From NCBI RefSeq assembly GCF_002494345.1, contig NZ_NXNI01000001.1:1-64000 (forward strand): a stretch of 64,000 bases of DNA, written 5' to 3'. Made by a program: the position numbers and the translations under genes. The DNA comes from Natrinema ejinorense. GTDB lineage: Archaea > Halobacteriota > Halobacteria > Halobacteriales > Natrialbaceae. Positions 25,073 through 35,277 of this stretch are shown here, piece after piece. Every line of letters starts with the position of its first letter. The first letter of the stretch is position 1. A model generated the notes under the pieces. The model had not been told where the DNA came from. It worked only from the letters and a program-made list of their open reading frames with translations, and ran no database searches.

Positions 25073-26176
25073 CTAATCCGCGGTCGGTTCGTCGCTGTCG
25101 GGCCCGGCTGGGCGTTGCTGGTCCCGGTTTCGAGCGCTGCGCCAGTTGCCCACTAGCCCACGAACGAGCGCACCCAGTCCCAGCAACAGGACGACCAGAT
25201 TGATCGCCCCGCCGACGACGGGGATCGGAAGCCGGGAGAGGAGGGCACCGGCGACTAGTCCGAGGACGAGCGCGAGCCAGCGGTTCCCGACGCCCAGCAG
25301 CGAGAGGAGCCACGCGGCGACGGCGAACCGGCCGTAGATCGTCCCGACCCACAACAGCAGTCCGAACACGAAGCCACCGATCAACGACAGCGGGATGCCG
25401 ACGACCGTGATCGCGAGCGCGATCAGAACCACGGGAATGCCCACGAACACGCCCAGCCCGACCAGTCCGGAGCGCAGGGGGCCGGCTGCGACGCGGTCGG
25501 CGACGCCGTCGGAGAACCGCGGAAACAGTGCGAGCAACACGGCCCCGAGCAGCAGGTTCACCGCCAGGACGTAGGCCGCGAACAGCCACGACGCAAACGG
25601 GTGAATCGTCGGCGCGACGTCGACCCCGAGCGAGGCGTCCTCCTGGATCTCGCCCGCGACCGCGTCGGTGTTCCCCTGGAGATCGCCGTCGTAGCGCAGA
25701 TCGCCGGCGATTGCGGCGGTTTCGCCCAGTCGAATCGTTTCGGCCCCGATTTCGGCGTCGCCCTCGAGCGTCCCGTCGATCGTCGCGCTCCCGACGCCGG
25801 CCATGAGGGTGCCGCCGACGGTCCCGCTCTCGGTGACCGTGAGGCTCCCTGCGCCGACCTCGACGTCGCCGTCGACGGTCCCGGCGATCGTGACGCTCCC
25901 GCCAGCGGCCTCGAGGTTACCCCCGACCTCACCGGTTCGTTCGATCCGTACGTCGCCCCCGACGGCACTCACGTCGCCGGTGACGGTTCCACGGACGACG
26001 ACGCTCCCGCCGAAGGCCTCGAGGTTGTCGACCGTTTCACCCTCCTCGACGACGACCGTGCCGCCGGTCTGACCGTTCGTTTGGGCGACAGCCGTCGCCG
26101 GGACGGTACCGCAGACGACGAGCGCGACCAGTAGGCAGACGACGACTCGCGATAGCGCATCATGCTCGAGCATCAC
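25073..26176 (-). CDS. Exported polymer-forming (bactofilin-like) beta-solenoid with C-terminal membrane domain
   Basis: A 367-residue protein. A cleavable signal (VVVCLLVALVVCGTVPATAVA) is followed by about 150 residues of short beta-solenoid repeats with the recurring pattern GGSVxVxGTVxGDVxxxxG, the bactofilin/polymer-forming signature. From residue 200 there are about four to five transmembrane segments, and then a charged tail (RNRDQQRPAGP). The solenoid is therefore predicted outside the membrane, unlike cytosolic bacterial bactofilins. Its role may be in envelope organisation or adhesion; this is inference. The start at 26176 or 26173 (consecutive ATGs) cannot be resolved. It is divergent from rfcS with 160 bases between. 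Confidence 0.8.
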   Translation of the reverse strand: MMLEHDALSRVVVCLLVALVVCGTVPATAVAQTNGQTGGTVVVEEGETVDNLEAFGGSVVVRGTVTGDVSAVGGDVRIERTGEVGGNLEAAGGSVTIAGTVDGDVEVGAGSLTVTESGTVGGTLMAGVGSATIDGTLEGDAEIGAETIRLGETAAIAGDLRYDGDLQGNTDAVAGEIQEDASLGVDVAPTIHPFASWLFAAYVLAVNLLLGAVLLALFPRFSDGVADRVAAGPLRSGLVGLGVFVGIPVVLIALAITVVGIPLSLIGGFVFGLLLWVGTIYGRFAVAAWLLSLLGVGNRWLALVLGLVAGALLSRLPIPVVGGAINLVVLLLGLGALVRGLVGNWRSARNRDQQRPAGPDSDEPTAD

Positions 26177-26336
26177 GGGTAGTACTTCCTCGAGCAGGGT
26201 GTAAAACCTGTCACCACGGTTTCAAGGCCGGGAACTGTCACGCTTCGTGAATCGTTCGTCACCCGCGAGGCCGCCGGTGACTCGGTCCGACGCCGACCTT
26301 CGGTCGTTTTATCTTGCGGCCCCACCTTCGACCGGT

Positions 26337-27329
26337 ATGAGCGAGGCCGACGCCCAGGCGGCGGAGCCCACACCCGGCAAGACCGAAGTCTGGATCGAGA
26401 AGTATCGCCCGGAACGACTCGACGACATCAAGGGCCACGAGGACATCGTTCCGCGCCTCGAAAATTACGTCGAGCAGGACGACCTCCCCCACCTCATGTT
26501 CGCGGGACCGGCGGGCACGGGGAAGACGACAGCCGCGAAGAGCATCGCTCGAGAGGTCTACGACGACGACTGGCGCGAGAACTTCCTCGAGCTCAACGCC
26601 TCCGACCAGCGCGGGATCGACGTCGTCCGCGAGCGGATCAAGGACTTCGCACGCTCGAGTTTCGGCGGCTACTCCCACCGCATCATCTTTCTGGACGAGG
26701 CCGACGCTTTGACCTCCGACGCCCAGTCGGCGTTGCGCCGGACGATGGAGCAGTTCTCGAACAACACGCGCTTTATCCTCTCGTGTAACTACTCGAGCCA
26801 GATCATCGATCCGATTCAGTCCCGCTGTGCGGTCTTTCGCTTTACCGAACTCACCGCCGACGCCATCGAGGCGCAGGTTCGCGAGATCGCCGCCACCGAA
26901 GACATCGCGGTGACCGACGACGGCGTCGACGCCTTAGTCTACGCGGCCGACGGCGACATGCGCAAGGCGATCAACGCCTTGCAGGCCGCCGCCGTGATGG
27001 GCGAGACCGTCGACGAGGAGACCGTCTTCGCGATCACCGCTACCGCCCGCCCCGAGGAGGTCGAGGCCATGGTCGAACACGCCATCGACGGCGACTTCAC
27101 CGCCGCCCGCGCCGCCCTCGAGGACCTCCTGACCGAGCGCGGCCTCGCCGGCGGCGACGTCATCGACCAACTCCACCGCTCGGCCTGGGAGTTCGACCTC
27201 CCCGAACAGGCCACCGTTCGACTGCTCGAGCGCCTCGGCGAGGTCGACTATCGCATCACGGAGGGCGCGAACGAACGACTCCAACTCGAGGCGATGCTGG
27301 CCTCGCTGGCGCTCGAAGAAACGGCGTGA
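26337..27329 (+). CDS. rfcS: Replication factor C small subunit
   Basis: A 330-residue AAA+ clamp-loader subunit that, with the large subunit, opens PCNA onto primed DNA. It has [18 protein letters not shown] (RFC box II), Walker [10 protein letters not shown] near residue 60, Walker B IIFLDEAD near 120, sensor 1 [12 protein letters not shown] and the arginine finger in the SRC motif near 165. The C-terminal collar domain is intact. ATG 26337 follows the TATA-like gttttatc (26306) by about 28 bases, consistent with a leaderless mRNA; an extension to 26247 is atypical. It is intein-free and a single-gene unit. Confidence 0.96.
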   Translation: MSEADAQAAEPTPGKTEVWIEKYRPERLDDIKGHEDIVPRLENYVEQDDLPHLMFAGPAGTGKTTAAKSIAREVYDDDWRENFLELNASDQRGIDVVRERIKDFARSSFGGYSHRIIFLDEADALTSDAQSALRRTMEQFSNNTRFILSCNYSSQIIDPIQSRCAVFRFTELTADAIEAQVREIAATEDIAVTDDGVDALVYAADGDMRKAINALQAAAVMGETVDEETVFAITATARPEEVEAMVEHAIDGDFTAARAALEDLLTERGLAGGDVIDQLHRSAWEFDLPEQATVRLLERLGEVDYRITEGANERLQLEAMLASLALEETA

Positions 27330-27455
27330 GGGCGATGGCTCTCGTTCGGGGCCGCGTCGGCAGTCGATCGTAGCACGGGTTCTGTACGTAGCGTCTTCCG
27401 CGGTGGAGTCCCGACCTTGAGGAGCGAACGCAGTGAGCGAGTAGGGTGGGGTCGT

Positions 27456-29600
27456 TTACGTTTCGTCGACCGATTCGACCCCTCGGAACGCGAAGGCGAT
27501 CCGATCGTCGTCCTCGGCGACGCCGACGTTCCAGCCGTGGGCGTCGGCGATGCGTTCGACGGTACCCAGTTCGAAACCGGTCCCGTCGCCCGCTGCCAGT
27601 CGCCCCGGGACCGGGTCCGTCTCGAGTCCGTCGTCGACGACCTGCCTGTCGGCGTCGGGGTTGTGTCGGGCGACGTAGAAGCCGTCGTCGGTCGCACCCA
27701 CCGTCACCACTTGCGTCGCGGGGTCCGTACGCTCGCCCTCCCCGTCTTGGGCTCCGTCGTCCGCCCCGGGAGCAGCCGTGTCGGTCGAATCGACCACGGT
27801 CCCCAGCACGTGTTCGAACAGTTCACGCAGCCGCGCTTTGTCCGCCTCGAGCACGCGGTCCGTCGTCGTCTGGGTGACGAGTCGCGCGTCGCCGGTCTCG
27901 ACGGCGACCCAGGCCCGTCGCGCGACGTCGTGGATGGCGACGGGTTCGGTCTCGACGATCACGTCGTCCTGGCGAGCGATCGCGACGAGTTGATCGACGA
28001 GTTCCCGTAGCTGCTCCTGTGCGTCCTCGACCGCCCTGAAGTGCTCTTCGTCCCCGGTTTCTGCCGCGAGCTCGAGGTAGCCACGCGCGACGTTCAGGGG
28101 CGACCGAACGTCCTCGTCGACCAGGTCCGCGATCGTCTCGAGGCGGTGGTGGGCGGCTGCCAGCTCCCGTTCGTGCCGGTTCGCGTCCGTTACGTCGCTG
28201 TAGACGATCAGCCCCGCCGGGTTGTCGTCACCGTCGCTGTTCCCGTCGTCGGCGTTCCGGTCGCTCGCGCCCGCTTCGGCCGGGACCAGCGTGAGCAGGA
28301 ACTCCCGGACGCCGTCGACGGTTTCCCGACGACTGACCAGTTGGCGACACTCCCCCGCCCGGAGCGACTCGAGCAGCGTCGTTCGTCTGGACTCGAGGCC
28401 CGGCGGGACGATGGCCTCGTCGACCGGCTCGTCGACGATCGTCTCGGGTGTCGTCCCGAAGACGTCGACGAACGTGTCGTTGACATCTCGGACGATCGGT
28501 TTCCCGTCGTCGATCTCGTATCGAACTGCCGGCTCAGGGACGTTCGCGAACAGTGCCTGAAACCGATCGTTCTGGGCCGCGAGTCGTTCGTTCTCGGTCG
28601 CAAGCCGATCGCGCTCGAGAGCCAATTCGTCGCGTTCGTCGGCGAGTCGGTCTCGCTCCGTCTGCAGTCGGTCCCGTTCTCGGCGCAACTGCTCGCGTTC
28701 CGTACTGTGGCTGGCTTCGGCGTCGATTCGCTCGAGGATCGCGGCGACGAACCGACACCACGCTGCCAGCCGGTCGCAGTCGCGCTCGTCGAACGCACCC
28801 GCGTTCTCGGCGGCGACCTGTAGAACGCCGGCGTCACCGACGGGGAGACAGCACAGCGATGTGACCCCGTCGAGGGGGACCGCCAGCCGGTCGTCAGTCG
28901 TGAGGTCGTCGATACGGATCGGCTCACCCGTTCGGAGCGCCTCCTCGAGAGGGCCCTCGCGTGCGACCGGCTCGAGATCGTCCGCCGAGAGCCCCGATGC
29001 AGTCGCTCGCGGTGTGAAATCGCCGAAGTGGACCGTCGAGAGCCAGCAGTAGTCGCGATCGAGTACGTCGCTCGCGGTCTCGACCAACAGGTCGAAAAGG
29101 CGGTCGCGATCGTGACAGGCGGCCGCTTCGGGAACGGACTCGAGGAGCCGGTCGGCCGGTTGGCCGTTCGTCGCTGCCCCGTCGTCGGTCGAACCGCTGG
29201 ACTCGTCGTCGCCCCGGCACACCCACTCGATCTCGTCCGCGAGGTGAACGACGGCGTCGTCGGTGTCGCGGCGGACGTAGCCGTCGATTCCGTCGGTCGA
29301 TCGTGCGGCCGGCGGCGCGTACGACGGGTCGGAAAAGAGCACTAGCGGCGTCGACCCACAGGCCTCGACGACCTCGAGGAGGTTGGACCCCGCGGCGGTC
29401 GTCGGCGTCTCGGCGAAGACGACGCAGTCGACTGCCGGGGCCCAGTTGCGGACGCGCTCGACCGTCGTCGCCGGTCGGATAGAGCGCTCCGGCCCCGTCT
29501 CGACGGTCTCGAGCGCGGTAGCACCGTCGCTGGCCGCTGCCTCGGTCGCGGCGACGTAGAGGATCGTTCGCGGTCGCGTTGTCGCAGGCGGATGCGTCAT
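27456..29600 (-). CDS. GAF/PAS sensor protein with degenerate histidine-kinase core
   Basis: A 714-residue cytosolic sensor. Order of domains: a receiver-like N-terminal domain (residues 12-130), a GAF domain (about 155-310), a coiled coil of RxRDRL-type repeats (315-370), a PAS domain (375-470), then a HisKA-like helix pair and an ATPase-like end. The H-box reads VDEDVRSPLNVARG, with Glu496 where the phosphoacceptor His belongs. The N-box (LFEHVLGTVVDSTD) and the DxGxG motif (YVARHNPDA) are also lost, though GTGFELGTVERIADAHG keeps the G2 outline. Autophosphorylation is therefore unlikely. It may sense a ligand and signal by protein contact or heterodimerise. It converges on rfcS. Confidence 0.82.
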   Translation of the reverse strand: MTHPPATTRPRTILYVAATEAAASDGATALETVETGPERSIRPATTVERVRNWAPAVDCVVFAETPTTAAGSNLLEVVEACGSTPLVLFSDPSYAPPAARSTDGIDGYVRRDTDDAVVHLADEIEWVCRGDDESSGSTDDGAATNGQPADRLLESVPEAAACHDRDRLFDLLVETASDVLDRDYCWLSTVHFGDFTPRATASGLSADDLEPVAREGPLEEALRTGEPIRIDDLTTDDRLAVPLDGVTSLCCLPVGDAGVLQVAAENAGAFDERDCDRLAAWCRFVAAILERIDAEASHSTEREQLRRERDRLQTERDRLADERDELALERDRLATENERLAAQNDRFQALFANVPEPAVRYEIDDGKPIVRDVNDTFVDVFGTTPETIVDEPVDEAIVPPGLESRRTTLLESLRAGECRQLVSRRETVDGVREFLLTLVPAEAGASDRNADDGNSDGDDNPAGLIVYSDVTDANRHERELAAAHHRLETIADLVDEDVRSPLNVARGYLELAAETGDEEHFRAVEDAQEQLRELVDQLVAIARQDDVIVETEPVAIHDVARRAWVAVETGDARLVTQTTTDRVLEADKARLRELFEHVLGTVVDSTDTAAPGADDGAQDGEGERTDPATQVVTVGATDDGFYVARHNPDADRQVVDDGLETDPVPGRLAAGDGTGFELGTVERIADAHGWNVGVAEDDDRIAFAFRGVESVDET

Positions 29601-29678
29601 TGGTCGGTGGCGAAGACGATCTATATGTGGTGACGGTAATCCAGGCTAATGTGTCTACTGGACGCATCGGCCGAGACG

Positions 29679-29760
29679 TATAGTAGCAACGGAAGTCTTG
29701 CACAACTGGTCGCACGACAGCGTTGCGACCAGTGTGGAAACCGTTTCAGTTGCTAGTATA
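29679..29760. repeat. MITE-like palindromic element, third copy
   Basis: An 82-bp element in the gap between the sensor gene and alaS. The ends are TATAGTAGCAAC and its near-complement GTTGCTAGTATA. The inner arms CTGGTCGC and GCGACCAG flank ACGACAGCGTT, as in the copy at 21312. Several arm positions have changed. Confidence 0.82.
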
Positions 29761-29883
29761 ACGCTCTCGACAGGTGGCGTCCGAGCGCCCGGTTCGGGGA
29801 GCCGATCACGTTCGTGTCGGTCGATCGGTTCTCGACGACGGTTGCGGAACTGTTTTACGCGCTGCAGGGGCAATTGACCCGTA

Positions 29884-32661
29884 ATGAGCGAACTAGAGGA
29901 GGAGTACCGCCTCGAGTACTTCGAGGAGGAAGGGTTCGAGCGCAAGGAGTGCCCGGAGTGTGGCGCTCACTTCTGGACGCGCGATCACGACCGGGTAACC
30001 TGTGGTGAGCCGCCCTGCGAGGAGTACGGCTTCATCGACAACTCGGGATTCGACGAGTCCTACGACCTGGCGGAGATGCGCGAGGCCTTTCTCTCTTACT
30101 TCGAGGCCAACGATCACGAGCGAATCGATCCCTACCCCGTCGCGGCGAACCGCTGGCGGGATGACGTCTTGCTGACGCAGGCGTCGATCTACGACTTCCA
30201 GCCGCTGGTGACGAGCGGCGAGACGCCGCCGCCGGCGAACCCGCTGACGGTCTCCCAGCCCTGCATCCGGATGCAGGACATCGACAACGTCGGCAAGACC
30301 GGGCGACACACGATGGCCTTCGAGATGATGGCCCATCACGCGTTCAACACGCGCGAGGACATCCCGGAAGACGAGTACGCCTACCACGGCGAGGTCTACT
30401 GGAAGGACGAAACCGTCGAACTCTGTGACGGCTTCTTCGAGTCGATGGGCGTCGATCTCGAGGAAGTCATCTACATCGAGGACCCGTGGGTCGGCGGCGG
30501 CAACGCCGGCCCCGCCATCGAGGTCATCTACCGGGGCGTCGAACTCGCGACGCTCGTCTTCATGTCCATGGAGCAAGACCCCGACGGCGAGTACGAGATG
30601 AAAGACGGGAACCGCTACAGCCCGATGGACACCTACATCGTCGACACCGGCTACGGGCTCGAGCGGTGGACCTGGGTCTCCCAGGGAACGCCGACGGTCT
30701 ACGAGGCGGTCTATCCCGACATGATCGCCTTCCTGAAGGACAACGCTGGACTCGACCACACCGACGAGCAGGAGGACCTCATTTATCGGACCGCCAAGCT
30801 CGCGGGCCACATGGACATCGACGAGGCCGAGGACATGGAGACCGCCCGCGGCGAGATCGCGGCCGAACTCGGCGTCGACGCCGCGGCACTCGAGGAACTG
30901 ATGGACCCTCTCGAGGACATCTACGCGATCGCGGACCACTGCCGAACCCTCGCCTACATGCTCGGCGACGGTATCGTCCCCTCGAACGTCGGGACGGGCT
31001 ACCTCGCCCGGATGGTCCTCCGACGCACGAAGCGGCTCTGTGACACGGTCGGCGTCGACGCGCCGCTGGACGAACTCGTCGACATGCAGGCCGAGCGTCT
31101 GTCGTACGAGAACCGCGACACGATCCGGGACATCGTCCGCACCGAGGTCGAGAAGTACCGCGAGACGCTCGAGCGCGGCGGTCGTCGGGTCGAGACCTTA
31201 GCCGAGGAGTACGCGAAGAAAGGCGAGCCGATCCCGACCGAGGAGCTAATCGAACTCTACGACTCCCACGGCATCCAGCCGGACATGGTCGCAGAGATCG
31301 CGGCGGACGCGGGTGCAGCAGTCGACGTCCCCGACGACTTCTACAGTTTGGTTGCACAGCGCCACGACACGCCCGAGTCCGTCGGGGTGACCGAGGACGG
31401 CGACGACGAACGCTTCGTCGATCTTCCGGAAACGGAGAAGCTCTACTACGACGACCAGCAGCGGACGCAGTTCGAAGCCGTCGTCCTCGACGTCTTCGAA
31501 CGCGATGACGGCTACGACGTCGTCCTCGATCAGACGATGTTCTATCCGGAAGGCGGTGGGCAGCCCGCGGACACGGGGACGCTCTCGACCGACGACACCA
31601 CCGTCGAGGTCGAGGACGTCCAGATCGAGGACGGCATCATCCTCCATCGGACCGACGAGGACCCCGGCAAAGGCGAGTTCGTCAACGGACAGGTCGACGG
31701 GAGCCGACGCCGCCAACTCATGCGCCACCACACGGCGACCCACATCGTCATCCACGCCACACGACAGATCCTCGGCGAACACATCCGGCAGGCGGGTGCC
31801 CAGAAAGGCGTCGATTCCTCGCGGATCGACGTCCGCCACTACGACCGGATCTCACGCGACGACGTCAAGCGGATCGAAAAACGCGCAAACGAGATCGTGA
31901 TGGATAACTCCGCAGTCTCCCAGGAGTGGCCCGACCGCCACGACGCCGAGGCCGAATACGGCTTCGACCTCTATCAGGGCGGCATCCCGCCGGGCGAGCA
32001 GATCCGGCTGATTCACGTCGACGAGGATACCCAGGCCTGCGGTGGCACTCACGTCGCCCGCACCGGCGACATCGGGACGATCAAAGTCCTGAACACCGAG
32101 CGCGTTCAGGACGGGGTCGAGCGGATCACCTTCGCGGCCGGCGAGGCCGCCATCGAGGCGACCCAGGTCAAAGAGGACGCGCTCTACGAGGCCGCCGAGG
32201 TCCTCGACGTCTCCCCCGAAGACGTCCCCGAGACCGCCGAGCGGTTCTTCGAGGAGTGGAAAGCGCGAGGCAAGGAGATCGAGGACCTGACGGAACAGCT
32301 CGCCGAGGCCCGCGCCGGCGGCACTGGCGGCGGCGAGGAAGTCGAGGTCGGCAACGCGACGGCCGTCGTCGACAGGATCGACGCCGACGTGGACGAACTG
32401 CGGGCGACTGCGAACGCCCTCGTCGAAGCGGGCAAGATCGCCGTCCTCGGCAGCGGTGAGGGCAGTGCCCAGTTCGTCGTTGCCGTGCCGGACGACGTCG
32501 GCGTCAACGCGGGGGAGGTCGTCGGCGAACTCGCCTCGAGAGTCGGCGGCGGCGGCGGCGGTCCGCCGGACTTCGCACAGGGCGGGGGCCCCAACGTCGA
32601 CGATCTCGACGAGGCGCTCGAGGACGCGCCCGACGTGTTGCGGCAGGTGCTGAACGCGTAA
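29884..32661 (+). CDS. alaS: Alanyl-tRNA synthetase, archaeal type
   Basis: A 925-residue enzyme charging tRNA-Ala. The archaeal N-terminal extension carries a Cys-rich segment ([12 protein letters not shown], residues 21-32, and CGEPPCEEY). The catalytic core follows ([19 protein letters not shown] near 120; [10 protein letters not shown] near 202). The editing domain has the zinc-binding HHTATHIV near 615 and CGGTHV near 718. A Gly-rich C-terminal segment ([17 protein letters not shown]) is the C-Ala domain signature. The ATG at 29884 gives the expected [18 protein letters not shown] start. It is preceded by a MITE-like element about 120 bases upstream and is a single-gene unit. Confidence 0.97.
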   Translation: MSELEEEYRLEYFEEEGFERKECPECGAHFWTRDHDRVTCGEPPCEEYGFIDNSGFDESYDLAEMREAFLSYFEANDHERIDPYPVAANRWRDDVLLTQASIYDFQPLVTSGETPPPANPLTVSQPCIRMQDIDNVGKTGRHTMAFEMMAHHAFNTREDIPEDEYAYHGEVYWKDETVELCDGFFESMGVDLEEVIYIEDPWVGGGNAGPAIEVIYRGVELATLVFMSMEQDPDGEYEMKDGNRYSPMDTYIVDTGYGLERWTWVSQGTPTVYEAVYPDMIAFLKDNAGLDHTDEQEDLIYRTAKLAGHMDIDEAEDMETARGEIAAELGVDAAALEELMDPLEDIYAIADHCRTLAYMLGDGIVPSNVGTGYLARMVLRRTKRLCDTVGVDAPLDELVDMQAERLSYENRDTIRDIVRTEVEKYRETLERGGRRVETLAEEYAKKGEPIPTEELIELYDSHGIQPDMVAEIAADAGAAVDVPDDFYSLVAQRHDTPESVGVTEDGDDERFVDLPETEKLYYDDQQRTQFEAVVLDVFERDDGYDVVLDQTMFYPEGGGQPADTGTLSTDDTTVEVEDVQIEDGIILHRTDEDPGKGEFVNGQVDGSRRRQLMRHHTATHIVIHATRQILGEHIRQAGAQKGVDSSRIDVRHYDRISRDDVKRIEKRANEIVMDNSAVSQEWPDRHDAEAEYGFDLYQGGIPPGEQIRLIHVDEDTQACGGTHVARTGDIGTIKVLNTERVQDGVERITFAAGEAAIEATQVKEDALYEAAEVLDVSPEDVPETAERFFEEWKARGKEIEDLTEQLAEARAGGTGGGEEVEVGNATAVVDRIDADVDELRATANALVEAGKIAVLGSGEGSAQFVVAVPDDVGVNAGEVVGELASRVGGGGGGPPDFAQGGGPNVDDLDEALEDAPDVLRQVLNA

Positions 32662-32762
32662 GCGTTCGCGATTTCGTCTCCAGTATCGGTCCCGTTGGCG
32701 TGGTATTGCGACGGATGACCTCGAGCCTTCTCATCACCCATCAAGAGGCGCGATAGATTCGA

Positions 32763-33923
32763 TCAGAGCAGGCGATCTCGGATGCGCTGCTCGATCCCCT
32801 CGACGTCCTCGACCCCCTCGAGATTCTCGAGGAACCGATCCATCTCTCGGAGACCCTCCTCCGTGAGGCCACCCTCGCGAGCGACACGGCCGAGGCTGAT
32901 GAGCAGATCCACTTTGGCGACGTCGACGTCGAGAGCCATGACCTTCGAAACGATGGTTTCGTCGTCCCGATCGTCGAGGCGGACGAACGCCGGCGGGACC
33001 CCTCGCAGTAACGTCGAGACCATCAGCTCGTCGGCAGCGGCATCCGCAGGGACGTCCTCGAGCATTGCCATCATGAACGCGGCGGGATCGCCTGGATCCT
33101 CGTTGACGACGTTGCGGACGAACGCGCCGGTATCGAGCCGGCGGAGGTTTCGCTCCTCGTCGACGCGGACGTGCACCAGTTCGAGGTCCTCGTTGCGGAA
33201 CTCGGGACCGATCTTCTCGCGGGGGACGCAGAGATCCGTCCCGATCGCGCCGGTCTCGAGGGCGGCGAACGGATCGCCGAAGCCGTGGTCCTGCTGTGCT
33301 CGTTCGTCGGAATCGTCGAACGTGACGGTCTCGAGGAAGTCGGCGTCGGTCGGTGGCCGCCAGTCGATCCGATCCCAGGGCTGTTCGGTTTCGACGACGA
33401 CGATTTTGTCGCCCTCGAGGGTCGCGGTGTACCACGGCGGTGCGTCGAACATGGCCTCGAGGCCGCCGAACTGTTCGACGACGGTTCGGTCGTAAACGCC
33501 GATTCGGGGGTGTTCCTCGAGATTTTCGCCGATCGGGCGACCGTCGAGGCCTGCACGCCGATTTGGCGGACAAAACAGGGGTGCGTAGTCGACGTCGAGC
33601 GTCACGGAGAGCCGACAGAGGAGTTCGAAGACTGCGCTCATCCGATCTCGGAATACCCGTTCATCCGATGCTTTGGCCGGCTTGATCAGTTGCGCACAGC
33701 TGATACCGACCACCGGCTCGTTCGGGGGGCGCTCCTCGTCCGGATGGATAAATACGTTGAGCCAGCCCTCGTTGTATCGTATACGAAACTCACGGGACCC
33801 TCGCTCACTAGGGTCTCCACTGATCTCGAACCCGATCCGCTCACAGGTTTCGATAGTTTTTCCGATGATATCATCCGGGAGAGAAGATGTATAAAATGCG
33901 ATCATATCACTTGCGCCACTCAT
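32763..33923 (-). CDS. Conserved haloarchaeal protein of unknown function
   Basis: A 386-residue soluble acidic protein without a domain I recognise. The first third (FEISGDPSERGSREFRIRYN, WLNVFIHPDE) looks like an alpha/beta module. The rest is rich in Asp/Glu and Leu, ending in a helical segment (MDRFLENLEGVEDVEGIEQ). There is no signal peptide or membrane segment. The start at 33923 (MSGASDMIAF) is favoured because a TATA-like sequence (reverse of tctatatatc, 33952-33961) lies about 30 bases upstream. The upstream region 33924-34010 is markedly AT-rich. It converges on alaS; its other neighbour diverges. Confidence 0.7.
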   Translation of the reverse strand: MSGASDMIAFYTSSLPDDIIGKTIETCERIGFEISGDPSERGSREFRIRYNEGWLNVFIHPDEERPPNEPVVGISCAQLIKPAKASDERVFRDRMSAVFELLCRLSVTLDVDYAPLFCPPNRRAGLDGRPIGENLEEHPRIGVYDRTVVEQFGGLEAMFDAPPWYTATLEGDKIVVVETEQPWDRIDWRPPTDADFLETVTFDDSDERAQQDHGFGDPFAALETGAIGTDLCVPREKIGPEFRNEDLELVHVRVDEERNLRRLDTGAFVRNVVNEDPGDPAAFMMAMLEDVPADAAADELMVSTLLRGVPPAFVRLDDRDDETIVSKVMALDVDVAKVDLLISLGRVAREGGLTEEGLREMDRFLENLEGVEDVEGIEQRIRDRLL

Positions 33924-34221
33924 ATATAACTGATCGCGCTGAAACCCATGAAATCTATATATCAACGCTCCATTTTATATCTTGTTGATCAATTTAGTGA
34001 GTAGGAAAACACGGGAATCGAGAGAGATCTCACAGTACCATCGTTGTCGATTCTGGATTTCAGGAGCTGTTTTCGAGGCACTGAGATCGCATCGACGAGA
34101 TCGAGTCAGTTGATAGTTTCGTCGAGGCCGGCTCGAAAGACGGCCGCATCGCGGGCGGGACCTCACGCGGTGTTCGCGGGGAACCGAAACTGTCGCCTTA
34201 CTCCGGGCGCTCACTGCTCGT

Positions 34222-35007
34222 ATGCCGACCGCATCGAACGATGGCGTCTCGCTGTACTACGACCGCGCCGGCGAGGGCGAGTCCGTCGTCTTCGTCCCCG
34301 AAGCCGGCCTCGGCGGCTGGCTGTGGGGCTGGCAACACGCCGCCGTCGCCGGTCCCCACGAGGTCGTCGTCTGGGATCTGCGGGGGACGGGCCGCTCCGA
34401 CGCACCGCCGGGCCCCGACGACCTCGAGACGCTCGTCGCCGACCTCGAGGCGGTCCTCGCCGACTGTGACATCCGCAAGGCCCACCTCGTGGGCTGTGGC
34501 CTCGGCGGCGCGATCGCGCTCGCGGCGGCCCGGACCTCGAGTCGCGTCGAGACGCTGTCGCTGTTCGGAACGGCGGCTCGGGGCTCCGAGTTCGACCTCG
34601 AGCCGCTGTTCGCACCCCCGGACGACCCGGACGCGCTTCGCCGATCGCTCGAGACGGGACTCTCTGCGGACTTCCTTGAGGCCCAGCCCGACGTTCTGGA
34701 CGGGATCGTCGAGTGGCGGGCGGATGGGGACGCGGATCGCGAGGGCTGGGACGCGCAGGTCACGGCGCTCCAGGGGTTCGATGCGACCGAGTGGCTGGTC
34801 GAGGTAACGCAACCGACGCAGGTTGTTTACGGGACTGCGGACGAACTGGTAGCGCCTGCTGCCGGGCGGGACCTCGCGCGAGGACTGCCCCGCGGGGAGT
34901 TCACTGGGCTCAAGGGGGCGGGTCATCTCGCGTTCATCGAGCGCTCGCGGACGGTCAACGATCTGTTGTTGGGGTTTCTCGAGGACCAAACCACGGACGA
35001 CGCGTAA
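34222..35007 (+). CDS. Alpha/beta-hydrolase fold protein with altered nucleophile elbow
   Basis: A 261-residue alpha/beta-hydrolase. The fold is clear: VVFVPEAGLGGWLWGWQH (oxyanion-hole region), VVWDLRGTGRSDAP, a candidate acid in VYGTADELVAPAAG and a candidate base in KGAGHLAFIE. The nucleophile elbow, normally GxSxGG, reads LVGCGLGGAIAL, so Gly93 replaces serine, with Cys92 one position earlier. Classical esterase chemistry is therefore doubtful; it may be a non-hydrolytic member, or Cys92 may contribute. The next gene in the same direction is an AMP-forming ligase-like protein with its own degenerate active site. A promoter is not clear, and the 298-base region upstream holds no other gene. 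Confidence 0.82.
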   Translation: MPTASNDGVSLYYDRAGEGESVVFVPEAGLGGWLWGWQHAAVAGPHEVVVWDLRGTGRSDAPPGPDDLETLVADLEAVLADCDIRKAHLVGCGLGGAIALAAARTSSRVETLSLFGTAARGSEFDLEPLFAPPDDPDALRRSLETGLSADFLEAQPDVLDGIVEWRADGDADREGWDAQVTALQGFDATEWLVEVTQPTQVVYGTADELVAPAAGRDLARGLPRGEFTGLKGAGHLAFIERSRTVNDLLLGFLEDQTTDDA

Positions 35008-35277
35008 CGGGTCCCGAAGGCGGTGAGAGTCGTGTGATCGCCGGCCACGACCGGTACCAACGGAACCGCGACGCCGGGGAGATCCACTCCCTCCCCAACC
35101 GATTCGTTCGCGTTCCGAGGCGCTCACTCCGTTCTCGCCTCGCATCGCTCACTCATCCCTCGCGGTTCGAGCAGCGATTCGCTGCTCGCTCATCGCTGCC
35201 CAGCGCGCCGTCTCGGTAGTCGTCGGGACCTTCGCTCCGTGCTTGCGACTGACCCCCGCCCTACTACGTATGCGAGC

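Noticed and set aside
24950-25589. Arg-rich minus-strand frame overlapping the bactofilin-like gene end
   Set aside because: Out-of-frame shadow; composition is not that of a halophilic protein.
35100-35220. Repeated cgctcactccg-type tract before the ligase-like gene
   Set aside because: Common low-complexity intergenic sequence in haloarchaea, with no clear inverted structure here.
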